Shown here: piece after piece, positions 35,889 through 43,693 of the stretch
How the letters are laid out: every line of letters starts with the position of its first letter
Numbering within the stretch: the stretch's first letter is position 1
Origin: Paenibacillus hamazuiensis
GTDB lineage: Bacteria > Bacillota > Bacilli > Paenibacillales > NBRC-103111
DNA length: 64,000 bases
Direction: 5' to 3'
NCBI RefSeq assembly: GCF_023276405.1
Contig: NZ_JALRMO010000001.1
Span: 496,001 to 560,000 of the forward strand
The notes under the pieces: model-generated
Database searches by the model: none
Seen by the model: the letters and a program-made list of their open reading frames with translations, nothing else
Told to the model about the DNA's origin: nothing
Position numbers and translations under genes: made by a program

Positions 35889-36656
35889 ATGCTGGCAGCG
35901 GAACGTTACGAAAAAATTGTGCAGCTGGTGAACGAGCGCGGCAGCATCCGGGTCACCGAACTCAGCGAGCTGTGCCGCGTGGCGGAGGAAACGATACGGC
36001 GCGATCTGGACCGGCTGGAAGCGGCCGGACGGCTGCGCCGTTCCCACGGCGGGGCGGTTTCCATCAAGGAACAGCCGCCGGTGCAAGCCGAGGTTCCTTA
36101 TGCGAAGCGGGAAATCCAAAATTCGGAAGAGAAGCGGAGAATCGCCGAGGAAGCGATTGTTCGCATCGAGCCGAACGATCGCATCCTGCTGGATGCGAGC
36201 ACAACCGCCTGGTACATGGCGAGAAGCTTGCCGGATATTCCGCTGACCGTGCTCACCAACTCGATCAAGGTCGCGATGGAGCTGGCCGCCAAGGAGAAGA
36301 TCGACGTTATCTCCATCGGCGGCCTGCTCGCGCAGCGATCGCTCTCGTTTGTCGGACCGCTCGCGGAACGGGTTTTGGACGACTATTACGTAGACAAATT
36401 GTTTTTTTCCTGCAAGGGCGTGCATCCGGAGAGGGGCGTCAGCGAATCGAGCGAACTGCAGGCCCGGGTTAAGCAGAAAATGATAGAGCGGGCCGACAGG
36501 ACGATCCTCTTGGCCGACTCCAGCAAGTTCGGCGTTCAGGCGTTTACGCACGTCGCCGAGTGGGATCAAATCGACGCCGTCGTCACCGACCGCAATCTGT
36601 CTTCGGACATGCGCGGCCGGCTGGAAGGGCGTCGTTTGTCATTAACGCTTGTATAG
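35889..36656 (+). CDS. DeoR-family repressor (RhaR-like)
   Basis: A 255-residue regulator. The N-terminal helix-turn-helix is the classical DeoR form (MLAAERYEKIVQLVNERGSI, then ELCRVAEETIRRDLDRLEAA and LRRSHGGA). The effector domain follows with ILLDASTTAWYMARSL, LTVLTNSIKVAMEL and KQKMIERADRTILLADSSKFG, the sugar-phosphate-binding pattern. ATG 35889 is chosen over an upstream frame extension to 35787, which would overlap rhaB and is poorly supported; AAAGGGG lies 7 bases before it. Inside the rha operon it most likely binds the arms at 30882-30949 and is released by a rhamnose intermediate, like Bacillus RhaR. Confidence 0.93.
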   Translation: MLAAERYEKIVQLVNERGSIRVTELSELCRVAEETIRRDLDRLEAAGRLRRSHGGAVSIKEQPPVQAEVPYAKREIQNSEEKRRIAEEAIVRIEPNDRILLDASTTAWYMARSLPDIPLTVLTNSIKVAMELAAKEKIDVISIGGLLAQRSLSFVGPLAERVLDDYYVDKLFFSCKGVHPERGVSESSELQARVKQKMIERADRTILLADSSKFGVQAFTHVAEWDQIDAVVTDRNLSSDMRGRLEGRRLSLTLV

Positions 36657-36674
36657 AAAGCGAGGTACAGCAAC

Positions 36675-37403
36675 ATGAAAGTCTCCTTGTTTATCACTTG
36701 CTTAAGCGATGCCGTCTATCCTCGCGTAGGCGAAGCGATGGTTCGGCTTCTGGCTCGCTACGGGGTGGAGCTCGAATTTCCGCGCGTGCAAACGTGCTGC
36801 GGGCAGCCCGCCTACAACAGCGGGTATTGGGACGAGGCGCGCACGACGGCGCGTACGATCCTGGACGCGTTCGAGGACAGCGACTTTGTCGTCTCTCCTT
36901 CCGGCTCGTGCACTTATATGATTCATCACTATCCCGAGCTGTTTAAGGACGAGCCGGCTTATTTGGACAAGGCGGTCCGCCTGCAGGAGAAAACGTATGA
37001 GTTCACGCAGTTTCTCATCCACGTTCTCGGCGTGAAGGACCTTGGCGCGAAATTTCCGCATAAGGTGACCTACCATCCTTCCTGCCACGGCAGCCGGCTG
37101 CTCGGCGTCAAAGACGAGCCGATGGAGCTGCTTCAGCACGTGGAAGGGCTGGAATTCATTCCGCTGCCTTACGCCCAGGACTGCTGCGGCTTCGGCGGCA
37201 CGTTTGCGGTGAAGATGGCCGATATTTCCGGCGCGATGGTGACCGAGAAGGTCGATCATATCAAGGAAACGGAAGCGGAAGTGCTCGTCGGCCTGGACAT
37301 GGCCTGCCTGATGAATATCGCCGGCAACCTGCGGTACCGGAACGAACCGGTCCGCGTCATGCATTTGGCTGAGCTTTTATACGAAGGAGTGAAGCAGGCA
37401 TGA
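36675..37403 (+). CDS. lutA: L-lactate oxidation subunit LutA
   Basis: A 242-residue (Fe-S)-binding protein of the LutABC complex that oxidises L-lactate to pyruvate. Two CCG cysteine domains are visible: TCCGQPAYNSGYWDEA near residue 39 and DCCGFGGTFAVKM near 171, together with TYHPSCHGSRLLG near 130. Length matches Bacillus LutA. ATG 36675 follows GAGGTAC at a modest distance. It starts 18 bp after the DeoR gene and overlaps lutB by 4 bases. Confidence 0.95.
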   Translation: MKVSLFITCLSDAVYPRVGEAMVRLLARYGVELEFPRVQTCCGQPAYNSGYWDEARTTARTILDAFEDSDFVVSPSGSCTYMIHHYPELFKDEPAYLDKAVRLQEKTYEFTQFLIHVLGVKDLGAKFPHKVTYHPSCHGSRLLGVKDEPMELLQHVEGLEFIPLPYAQDCCGFGGTFAVKMADISGAMVTEKVDHIKETEAEVLVGLDMACLMNIAGNLRYRNEPVRVMHLAELLYEGVKQA

Positions 37404-38914
37404 GTGCGGCAAAAGCGAAAGGCAGCGTCAAGGAAAGGGCGAATCTGGCGCTCAACGACGATTTTCTGCGCAAAGCGGTGAAATTTACGACCGAGCGGCT
37501 GCGCACCGGCAAAATCGCCGCGGCGGAGCAGCACGGCAATTGGGACGAGTGGCGCGAGCGCGGCCGGCAAATCCGCCTGCATACGATCGCGCATCTCGAT
37601 TATTATTTGAATCTGTTCGTGGACAACGCGCGGGCGAACGGGGTTCATGTGCATTTTGCGGCCACCGGGGCGGATGCGGTCAAAATCGCGCTGTCCATCG
37701 CGCAAAGCAAGGCGGCGAAGTCCGTCGTCAAGTCCAAATCGATGGTGTCCGAGGAGCTTCACCTGAACCATGCGCTGGAGGGGATCGGCGTCGAAGCGAT
37801 CGAGACCGATCTGGGCGAATATATTATCCAGCTCGCCGGGGAAACGCCGTCGCATATCATCATCCCGGCGATCCACAAGAACCGCTACCAGATCGCGGAG
37901 CTGCTGTCGAAGGAAGCGGGCGAGAAGCTGGAAGCCGATACGACCATCCTCGCCGGTTTCGTCCGCAAAAAGCTGCGCGAAAAGTTCCTCGAGGCCGACA
38001 TCGGCATGACCGGCTGCAACTTTGCGATTGCCGAGACCGGCTCGATGGTGCTGTTCGAAAACGAAGGCAACGCGCGTATGGTCACGACCGTACCGAAGAC
38101 GCAAATTACGCTGATGGGCATGGAGCGGATCATTCCTTCCTGGACCGATCTTGAGGTCATGGCCACACTTCTGCCGCGCTCGGCGACCGGGCAGAAGCTG
38201 ACCGTGTACATGTCCGGCATCACCGGACCGGGGCGTGAGGAAGATGCGGACGGTCCGGAGGAAATGCACATCATCATCGTCGACAACGGGCGCTCCAACC
38301 AGCTCGGCGATCCGGAGTTCCAGGAGCTGCTCAACTGCATCCGCTGCGGCGCTTGCCTCAATGCTTGCCCGGTGTACCGGCATATCGGCGGACACGCCTA
38401 CGGCGGCACGTACAGCGGACCGATCGGGGCGGTACTGACGCCGGCCCTGCAGAAAAACGTGGCGGAATGGGACGATATCGCCAACGCCTCGAGTTTGTGC
38501 GGCGCCTGCTACGAGGCTTGCCCGGTCAAAATCCCGCTGCATGAAATGCTCGTTTATTTGCGGCGCCGCAAGGTGGAGGCCGGTTACGGCAACACGCTGG
38601 AGACGATCGGCATGAAGGGCTTCTCGGCGGCGGCCGGCAAAGCCGGCGTAATGAAAGCGGCGGTCAAGCTCGGGCAAATCGGCCAGAAGCTGGTGGCGCA
38701 AAACGGCGGCATCCGGCTGAAGCTCGGCCCGCTGAAGGGCTGGAACAGCTATCGCGTGGCGCCGACGCTTGCGAGCAAGTCGTTCCGCGAGAAGTGGGAC
38801 GAGCTGAAAAGCGAGACCGCGGGAGCCGGCCAACAGATGGCTCCCGAGATCAAGGCGCGCATGGAAGAAATTTTGAAGCAGCGCGGCAAAGGAGGCGGCG
38901 GACATCATGGCTGA
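37400..38914 (+). CDS. lutB: L-lactate oxidation subunit LutB (iron-sulfur protein)
   Basis: A 504-residue subunit with an N-terminal LUD-type domain (GVHVHFAATGADAVKIALSI, TGCNFAIAETGSMVLFENEG) and two 4Fe-4S cysteine clusters: NCIRCGACLNACPVY near residue 313 and SLCGACYEACPVKIP near 366. The C-terminal 130 residues are helical, as in the family. Start ATG 37400 overlaps the lutA stop (ATGA) with ribosome site AAGGAGTGAAG. It overlaps lutC by 8 bases. Confidence 0.96.
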   Translation: MSAAKAKGSVKERANLALNDDFLRKAVKFTTERLRTGKIAAAEQHGNWDEWRERGRQIRLHTIAHLDYYLNLFVDNARANGVHVHFAATGADAVKIALSIAQSKAAKSVVKSKSMVSEELHLNHALEGIGVEAIETDLGEYIIQLAGETPSHIIIPAIHKNRYQIAELLSKEAGEKLEADTTILAGFVRKKLREKFLEADIGMTGCNFAIAETGSMVLFENEGNARMVTTVPKTQITLMGMERIIPSWTDLEVMATLLPRSATGQKLTVYMSGITGPGREEDADGPEEMHIIIVDNGRSNQLGDPEFQELLNCIRCGACLNACPVYRHIGGHAYGGTYSGPIGAVLTPALQKNVAEWDDIANASSLCGACYEACPVKIPLHEMLVYLRRRKVEAGYGNTLETIGMKGFSAAAGKAGVMKAAVKLGQIGQKLVAQNGGIRLKLGPLKGWNSYRVAPTLASKSFREKWDELKSETAGAGQQMAPEIKARMEEILKQRGKGGGGHHG

Positions 38915-39632
38915 GACGCATAAGGAACTGCTGGAACGGCTGGAGCGCGAATCCCGCGCGAAGCAGCAGGAGTTCATGAACTTTATCGCAGGCAAGCTGA
39001 ACCGTCCGCGCGTAACGGAGCCGCCTAAACGCCCGTTTCGGGGTGCGCCGGATTTTTGGAACTCGTTTGAATGGCCTGTAGAGGAACGGATCTCGAAGTT
39101 TATCGAAAATTTCAAAGCCGTCGGCGGACACGCACACCGGCTCGCTTCGATGGAAGAAGTGAAGGATTTCATCGCAGGCAAAGCGGAGGAGATGGGGGCG
39201 AAGTACGTGCTTCGCCAGGACCAGCAGGAGCTGGCCGATCTGGGGCTGGAAGCGGCCATTCCGTCGGCCCGCATCTCGGTATGGAACGAGGACCCGGGCG
39301 AGGATTGGAAAGCGCGCGCCGCGGAATCCGACTTCGGCGTCGTGCTGGCCGATTACGCCGCGGCGTATACCGGCTCCATCACGGTTCTGTCGGCCAAGAC
39401 GAAAGGGCGTTCCGTCAGCCTGCTACCCACCGTACTGTTTGCGATTATCCCGGTGGAGCGGCTTAAAACGCGGCTCGGCGAAATTTTGCCGGAGTTCGAC
39501 CGGATGGGCCGGGAAAATCTCCCGGCGGGAATTCACTTCATCTCCGGCCCGAGCCGCTCGGCGGATATCGAAAACGACCTGACGATCGGGGTGCACGGCC
39601 CCGGCATCGTGTATGCGCTGATTGTCGGCTGA
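38907..39632 (+). CDS. lutC: L-lactate oxidation subunit LutC
   Basis: A 241-residue LUD-domain (DUF162) protein, the third subunit of the lactate oxidation system. Family pattern: VVLADYAAAYTGSITVLSAK, SLLPTVLFAIIPVERLKTRL and the C-terminal ISGPSRSADIENDLTIGVHG (last 30 residues). ATG 38907 lies inside the end of lutB behind AAGGAGGCGG. It is the last gene of the rha-lut operon; an intrinsic terminator begins 14 bp after its stop. Confidence 0.96.
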   Translation: MAETHKELLERLERESRAKQQEFMNFIAGKLNRPRVTEPPKRPFRGAPDFWNSFEWPVEERISKFIENFKAVGGHAHRLASMEEVKDFIAGKAEEMGAKYVLRQDQQELADLGLEAAIPSARISVWNEDPGEDWKARAAESDFGVVLADYAAAYTGSITVLSAKTKGRSVSLLPTVLFAIIPVERLKTRLGEILPEFDRMGRENLPAGIHFISGPSRSADIENDLTIGVHGPGIVYALIVG

Positions 39633-39645
39633 CATCCCCCAATCA

Positions 39646-39690
39646 AACCAATGCAGCTTGCTTGTGCAGGCGCGCATTGGTTTTTTTGTC
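39646..39690 (+). terminator. Terminator of rha-lut operon
   Basis: Stem AACCAATGC (39646-39654) / GCATTGGTT (39674-39682) with a 19-base loop and a run of seven or more T. No other terminator is seen between 30971 and here. Confidence 0.92.
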
Positions 39691-39716
39691 TTAAGTTCGC
39701 CTAAATATTGTATAAT
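39686..39716 (+). promoter_or_regulatory. Promoter of Rieske-protein gene
   Basis: TTGTCT (39686-39691), 19-bp spacer, perfect TATAAT (39711-39716), directly after the rha-lut terminator. Confidence 0.55.
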
Positions 39717-39754
39717 GAAGGGGATGGAAAAACATGGAGGAGGAGGCGATACAA

Positions 39755-41485
39755 ATGAGCACGCAGGAATGGATTAACGCGGGTGCTTTGGAGGAGCTGA
39801 AGCAGGTGCGCTCCAAAGTCATCAAAGGAGGCATCGCCGTTTTTTACCACGAGGATGAGGTCAGGGCGGTAGACAATCGATGTCCCCATCTCGGCTTTCC
39901 GCTTCATTTGGGAAGCGTTTGCGACGGCATTTTGACATGCCACTGGCATCATGCGCGCTTTGACATTTGCAGCGGCGGGACGCTTGATCCATGGGCGGAC
40001 GACGTGCCGGCTTACGACGTCAAAGTTGAGGATGAGGAAGTCTGGGTCAGCTCGAAACCGCGGAACGCCGGCAACGCCGAAAAGCTTAAACGCCGTTTGC
40101 AGGAAGGTCTCGAGCAGAACATCGGCATCGTGATCGCCAAGGCGGTCGTCGGTTTGGTCGAATCCGGAGTACCTGCGGATGAAATCGTCCGTATCGGCGT
40201 TGCGTTCGGTACGTCGCAAGGAAGCGGCTGGGGAGCCGGCCTGACGATCTTGACGGCGATGAGAAACGTGCTGCCCAAACTCGATACGTCGGGACGAATT
40301 CTTGCCTTGTATCACGGTTTGGTTCACGTGGCCAGAGCCAGCTCCGGCCGGGCTCCACGTCACCTGCTCGGCGCATTGCCTCCTTCGCCGGCTCCTATGG
40401 AAAGACTGATGGAGTGGTACCGCAGCTGTGTCGAGGTGCGCGATACCCAAGGCGCGGAGAAGGTGCTCCTGACGGCAATTGCAAACGGCGCTTCTCCCGA
40501 ACAACTGGCGGACATGATGCTGATTTCGGTGACGGATCATTTTTATTTGGACGGCGGCCATACGTTCGATTTTCATAATAAAGCTTTCGAGGCGCTGGAA
40601 AGCTTGGGTGCTGCGCTCACCGAGCCGATTCTCGCGTCGCTTGTCCCGCTCGTCGGTTCGCCGACCCGCAGCGAGGAGCTTCATCACTGGCAGGCGCCGG
40701 TCGATTTGGTAACTCCGCTGCGGCAAGCTTTTGAGAGGCTGCGGGAGCCTGCAGACCCGGAGCATTCCGTTCAGCTTGACGAGCAGGCTTTTGTAGACCA
40801 GCTGCTCAGCGACAGGCCGATCGAGACGGTCGATCGGTTAACCCGGCTTTTGCTGGGCGGAGCGGCGCCGGAACGTTTGGCGCAGCTGATCTGCCTGGCG
40901 GCGGCCGAGCGGATCGTTCGATTCCATACGCAAAACGAGTTCGGCGACTGGGTGGCCGTCCTTCATACCTTCACCTACGCTCACGCGGTGCACGAACGGC
41001 TGCGCCGCTCCAAGGAGCCGCTTCTGAATCGGGCGCTCTATTACGGGGCGATGGCCATATACCATGACCGTTTTCTTAATGTGCCGCGGGCGCCGAAGCC
41101 GAAACCCGCAAGCGGCTTCAGCTTCGCCCCGGAGGAACTGCTGGAGCTTATGGACCGCAGGCAGCAGATTGACGAGGCCGCGAGCTGGGTAGCGGGTTAC
41201 CTCGGCCGGCGGCAGGACCCTCAGGCTCTGCTCGGCACATTGGGCCTTGCTCTGCTTCGCGAGGACGCCGAGTTTCACACGTTTCAGCTCTACGAGGCTG
41301 TAGTTTCCGAGTATGACCATTGGGCGGATCGTTCCGATGCATTTGCAGATCAGGCCAAGGAGACTTGCCTGATTGCCTGCGCCCGGTATTTGGCGGCTCA
41401 CGCTCCAAGCGCACGGGAGCTGCCGCATACGGCCAAGATTGCATGGCGTTTGTCCCGCGGCGAAAAATTGTTCGAGGAAGAGTAG
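39755..41485 (+). CDS. Rieske [2Fe-2S] domain protein with long helical C-terminal extension
   Basis: A 576-residue protein. Residues 1 to about 105 are a Rieske ferredoxin-like domain with the cluster motif C-P-H, 16 residues, C-H-W-H (DNRCPHLGFPLH and ILTCHWHHARFD), so a 2Fe-2S centre is expected. The remaining 470 residues are predominantly helical and I do not recognise them. They contain repeated units of similar form: ANGASPEQLADMMLISVTDH then LDGGHTFDFHNKAFEALE, and GGAAPERLAQLICLAAAERI then WVAVLHTFTYAHAVHERL; a third, weaker unit starts near 120 (ESGVPADEIVRIGVAF). Conserved histidines in these units could bind metal. ATG 39755 is chosen because GGAGGAGGAGG lies just before it, whereas ATG 39734 overlaps that site. 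Single gene with its own promoter. Confidence 0.88.
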   Translation: MSTQEWINAGALEELKQVRSKVIKGGIAVFYHEDEVRAVDNRCPHLGFPLHLGSVCDGILTCHWHHARFDICSGGTLDPWADDVPAYDVKVEDEEVWVSSKPRNAGNAEKLKRRLQEGLEQNIGIVIAKAVVGLVESGVPADEIVRIGVAFGTSQGSGWGAGLTILTAMRNVLPKLDTSGRILALYHGLVHVARASSGRAPRHLLGALPPSPAPMERLMEWYRSCVEVRDTQGAEKVLLTAIANGASPEQLADMMLISVTDHFYLDGGHTFDFHNKAFEALESLGAALTEPILASLVPLVGSPTRSEELHHWQAPVDLVTPLRQAFERLREPADPEHSVQLDEQAFVDQLLSDRPIETVDRLTRLLLGGAAPERLAQLICLAAAERIVRFHTQNEFGDWVAVLHTFTYAHAVHERLRRSKEPLLNRALYYGAMAIYHDRFLNVPRAPKPKPASGFSFAPEELLELMDRRQQIDEAASWVAGYLGRRQDPQALLGTLGLALLREDAEFHTFQLYEAVVSEYDHWADRSDAFADQAKETCLIACARYLAAHAPSARELPHTAKIAWRLSRGEKLFEEE

Positions 41486-41620
41486 CTGCGGCTGCAGTTT
41501 GAGTGAAGGCAAAGTTAAACTTGAACATGTCCCGGCGCGGAATGTATTCTGATCCTGATTCGGCGCATGCGGCACCCGCTTTTAGCGAACCCGCATGCCG
41601 GAAAAGGAGGGGACGGTACA

Positions 41621-42244
41621 TTGACGGATAAATGGAAGGGAAGAAGTTGGTGTACGCTGGGAGACAGCATCACGGCTGCGAACGGATATCAGCCGCTGGT
41701 TTTGGAAACGCTCGGCTTCGCGAGCTTGCGAAATCTGGCCCGGGGCGGCTGCTCCATGACCGCCGGCGGCGAACGGGACGAAGGTTCCACCGTGCGCGTC
41801 GGCATGTCCATTACGGAAGCGGCTGACTGTGCGACCGTTTTTGCCGGCACGAACGACTATCGGCTGAACAAGCCGATCGGTCAGCTAAGACCGGTCGGAG
41901 GCCCGTTCGACGTGTTCACCTTTATCGGGGCTTATCAGGCTTTGATCGAGCATTTGCTGACGCTGAATCCGGCATGCCGCCTTAACCTGTGGACTCCGCT
42001 GCAGCGCGACAAGGACGGGTACGACATTTACTCCGCCAACGGGGCCGGTCACCGGCTTGCGGATTATGTGGAGGCGGTGCACCAGATCGCTCGGGTATAC
42101 GCGCTTCCCGTGCTGGATTTATACGCGACCAGCGGCTTCTCCAAGCTGACGCTGGATTATTTTACCTCCGACCGGCTTCACCCGAACGAAGCGGGTCATC
42201 GGCGGATCGCCGAGCTGGCGATCGCTTTTTTGTCGAATCTATAA
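41621..42244 (+). CDS. SGNH/GDSL-type hydrolase
   Basis: A 207-residue esterase-like protein. Block I is CTLGDSITAANGYQPLV with the nucleophile serine near residue 12, the glycine block is NLARGGCSMTAGG, block III is VFAGTNDYRLNK with the oxyanion asparagine, and block V is DRLHPNEAGHRRIAEL with the catalytic aspartate and histidine. No signal peptide. TTG 41621 is chosen behind AAAAGGAGG; the ATG at 41567 adds 18 unconserved residues that span this ribosome site. Such enzymes often deacetylate polysaccharides or oligosaccharides, which would fit the sugar-degrading context, but the gene stands alone. Confidence 0.88.
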   Translation: MTDKWKGRSWCTLGDSITAANGYQPLVLETLGFASLRNLARGGCSMTAGGERDEGSTVRVGMSITEAADCATVFAGTNDYRLNKPIGQLRPVGGPFDVFTFIGAYQALIEHLLTLNPACRLNLWTPLQRDKDGYDIYSANGAGHRLADYVEAVHQIARVYALPVLDLYATSGFSKLTLDYFTSDRLHPNEAGHRRIAELAIAFLSNL

Positions 42245-42301
42245 CATCCTTTTCAACGGGAACCGTTTCCTGACATTTCCGCTCTATGTATACAAGCAGG
42301 C

Positions 42302-42485
42302 TAACGGTTGCCGCTGAGCTTATTTAGCTCAAAAACGTCATTTTTACATTGTAACGGTTGTGGCAGAGCTTATTTCTCATCTTGTATCTCTCCATTCGAT
42401 GAAAGTTCACAAATAACGACTGTGGCAACCGTTACCGCTCCGAAATCACCCATTCGGCCCCTTTAAGCTCACCTGCAACCGTTAC
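42302..42485. repeat. Palindromic composite repeat, copy A
   Basis: A 184-bp element with four copies of the box TAACGGTTGC: two forward (42302 and 42351) and two reversed (ending about 42435 and 42485). The outer pair and the inner pair can each base-pair, so the unit is a double palindrome. Its reverse complement matches 46115-46299 along the whole length, including 33 identical bases around 42351-42383. It fills the middle of the 439-bp gap 42245-42683; the rest of that gap holds only the region just before the LysR gene. Confidence 0.9.
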
Positions 42486-42683
42486 ACCACTGTGCCTCGT
42501 TTACGCAATAGCCGAAACCGTCCGCCGCACCTGTAATGTTCTGTTCAAGTATCTTGCTACTAACGGAACTCACCGCTGCTCTTCACCTGAAATTGCAGCA
42601 TCTATATCCATTCAATGCTTTATGGGATACAATTGAGTTTGGAAGTGAGCCCAACCTTTCCGCTATCGTAGAGGTGAGTTTTT

Positions 42684-43592
42684 TTGACATTGCAGCAGTT
42701 AAAGTACGTGATCGAGGTCGTGAACCGGGGCTCGATTAACGAAGCCGCCAAAAGATTGTTCATATCCCAGCCCAGTCTTTCCAATGCGATCAGGGATTTG
42801 GAAGATGAACTGCAGATTACGATTTTTGAAAGATCCAATAAAGGGATCTCGCTCTCTAAAGAGGGTGTTGAATTTCTAAGATACGCCAGGCAGGTCGTCG
42901 AGCAGGCGGAATTGCTGGAGATGCGTTACCTTAGCGCCAAGCCGTCTCCGCAGCATTTTTCCGTGTCCACGCAGCACTATGCCTTCGCGGTCAATGCGTT
43001 TGTGAATCTGGTGCGGGAGTATGGTCAAGAGGAATACGATCTGGCTTTACGCGAGACGAAAACGTACGAGATTATCGAGGATGTGAGAAGCCTGCGCAGC
43101 GAGATCGGCATCCTCTACCTTAACGAGTTTAACGAGAAAGTCATCAACAAGCTGCTCAAAGCCGCCAATCTGCAGTTCCACAGCTTATTCGCCGCCAAAC
43201 CGCATATTTTTATAAGCATCAAAAATCCTCTGGCCAAGCAATCGATCGTGACTCTGGAGGAGCTGCAGCAATATCCGTACCTGTATTTTGAGCAGGGAGA
43301 AGAGTACAACTCCTTTCATTTTTCCGAAGAGATTCTCAGCACGTTGTCGCATAAAAAAAGCATTCGTGTCAACGACCGGGCGACGCTGTTTAATTTGCTG
43401 ATCGGTCTGAACGGCTACACGATATCGACGGGGGTGCTGAGCGCCGATCTGAACGGAAACGAAATTATTCCCGTGCCCTTGGACTGTGAGGAAACGATCC
43501 ATGTGGGATGGATAGCTCACCGGAATGCCGCGCTGTCGAAGCTCGGCGAGGCTTACGTGGAGGCGCTTCGGCAGGCGGTAACCCGGTTATAG
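42684..43592 (+). CDS. LysR-family regulator next to metE
   Basis: A 302-residue LysR-type regulator. The N-terminal winged helix is clear (LQQLKYVIEVVNRGSINEAA and LFISQPSLSNAIRDLEDEL), followed by the periplasmic-binding-like effector domain (FSVSTQHYAFAVNAFVNLVR, HIFISIKNPLAKQSIVTLEE). The start is TTG 42684 behind AGGTGAG. It lies 101 bp before metE on the same strand, which suggests a MetR/CmbR-like role in sulfur amino acid regulation; that is inference from position. No effector can be deduced. Confidence 0.92.
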   Translation: MTLQQLKYVIEVVNRGSINEAAKRLFISQPSLSNAIRDLEDELQITIFERSNKGISLSKEGVEFLRYARQVVEQAELLEMRYLSAKPSPQHFSVSTQHYAFAVNAFVNLVREYGQEEYDLALRETKTYEIIEDVRSLRSEIGILYLNEFNEKVINKLLKAANLQFHSLFAAKPHIFISIKNPLAKQSIVTLEELQQYPYLYFEQGEEYNSFHFSEEILSTLSHKKSIRVNDRATLFNLLIGLNGYTISTGVLSADLNGNEIIPVPLDCEETIHVGWIAHRNAALSKLGEAYVEALRQAVTRL

Positions 43593-43693
43593 CTTTTGAA
43601 TATATCTGCGTATAGTTTATAGGAGTTACAGGGTGTCCTTTTCGCCGTGTTATCTTAATTGTAATCCAATTAAAGCAAAGGGGTTTACAAAAG

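Noticed and set aside
43593-43693. S-box or T-box leader before metE
   Set aside because: The leader is about 100 bp and shows no nested helices or conserved S-box/T-box bases.
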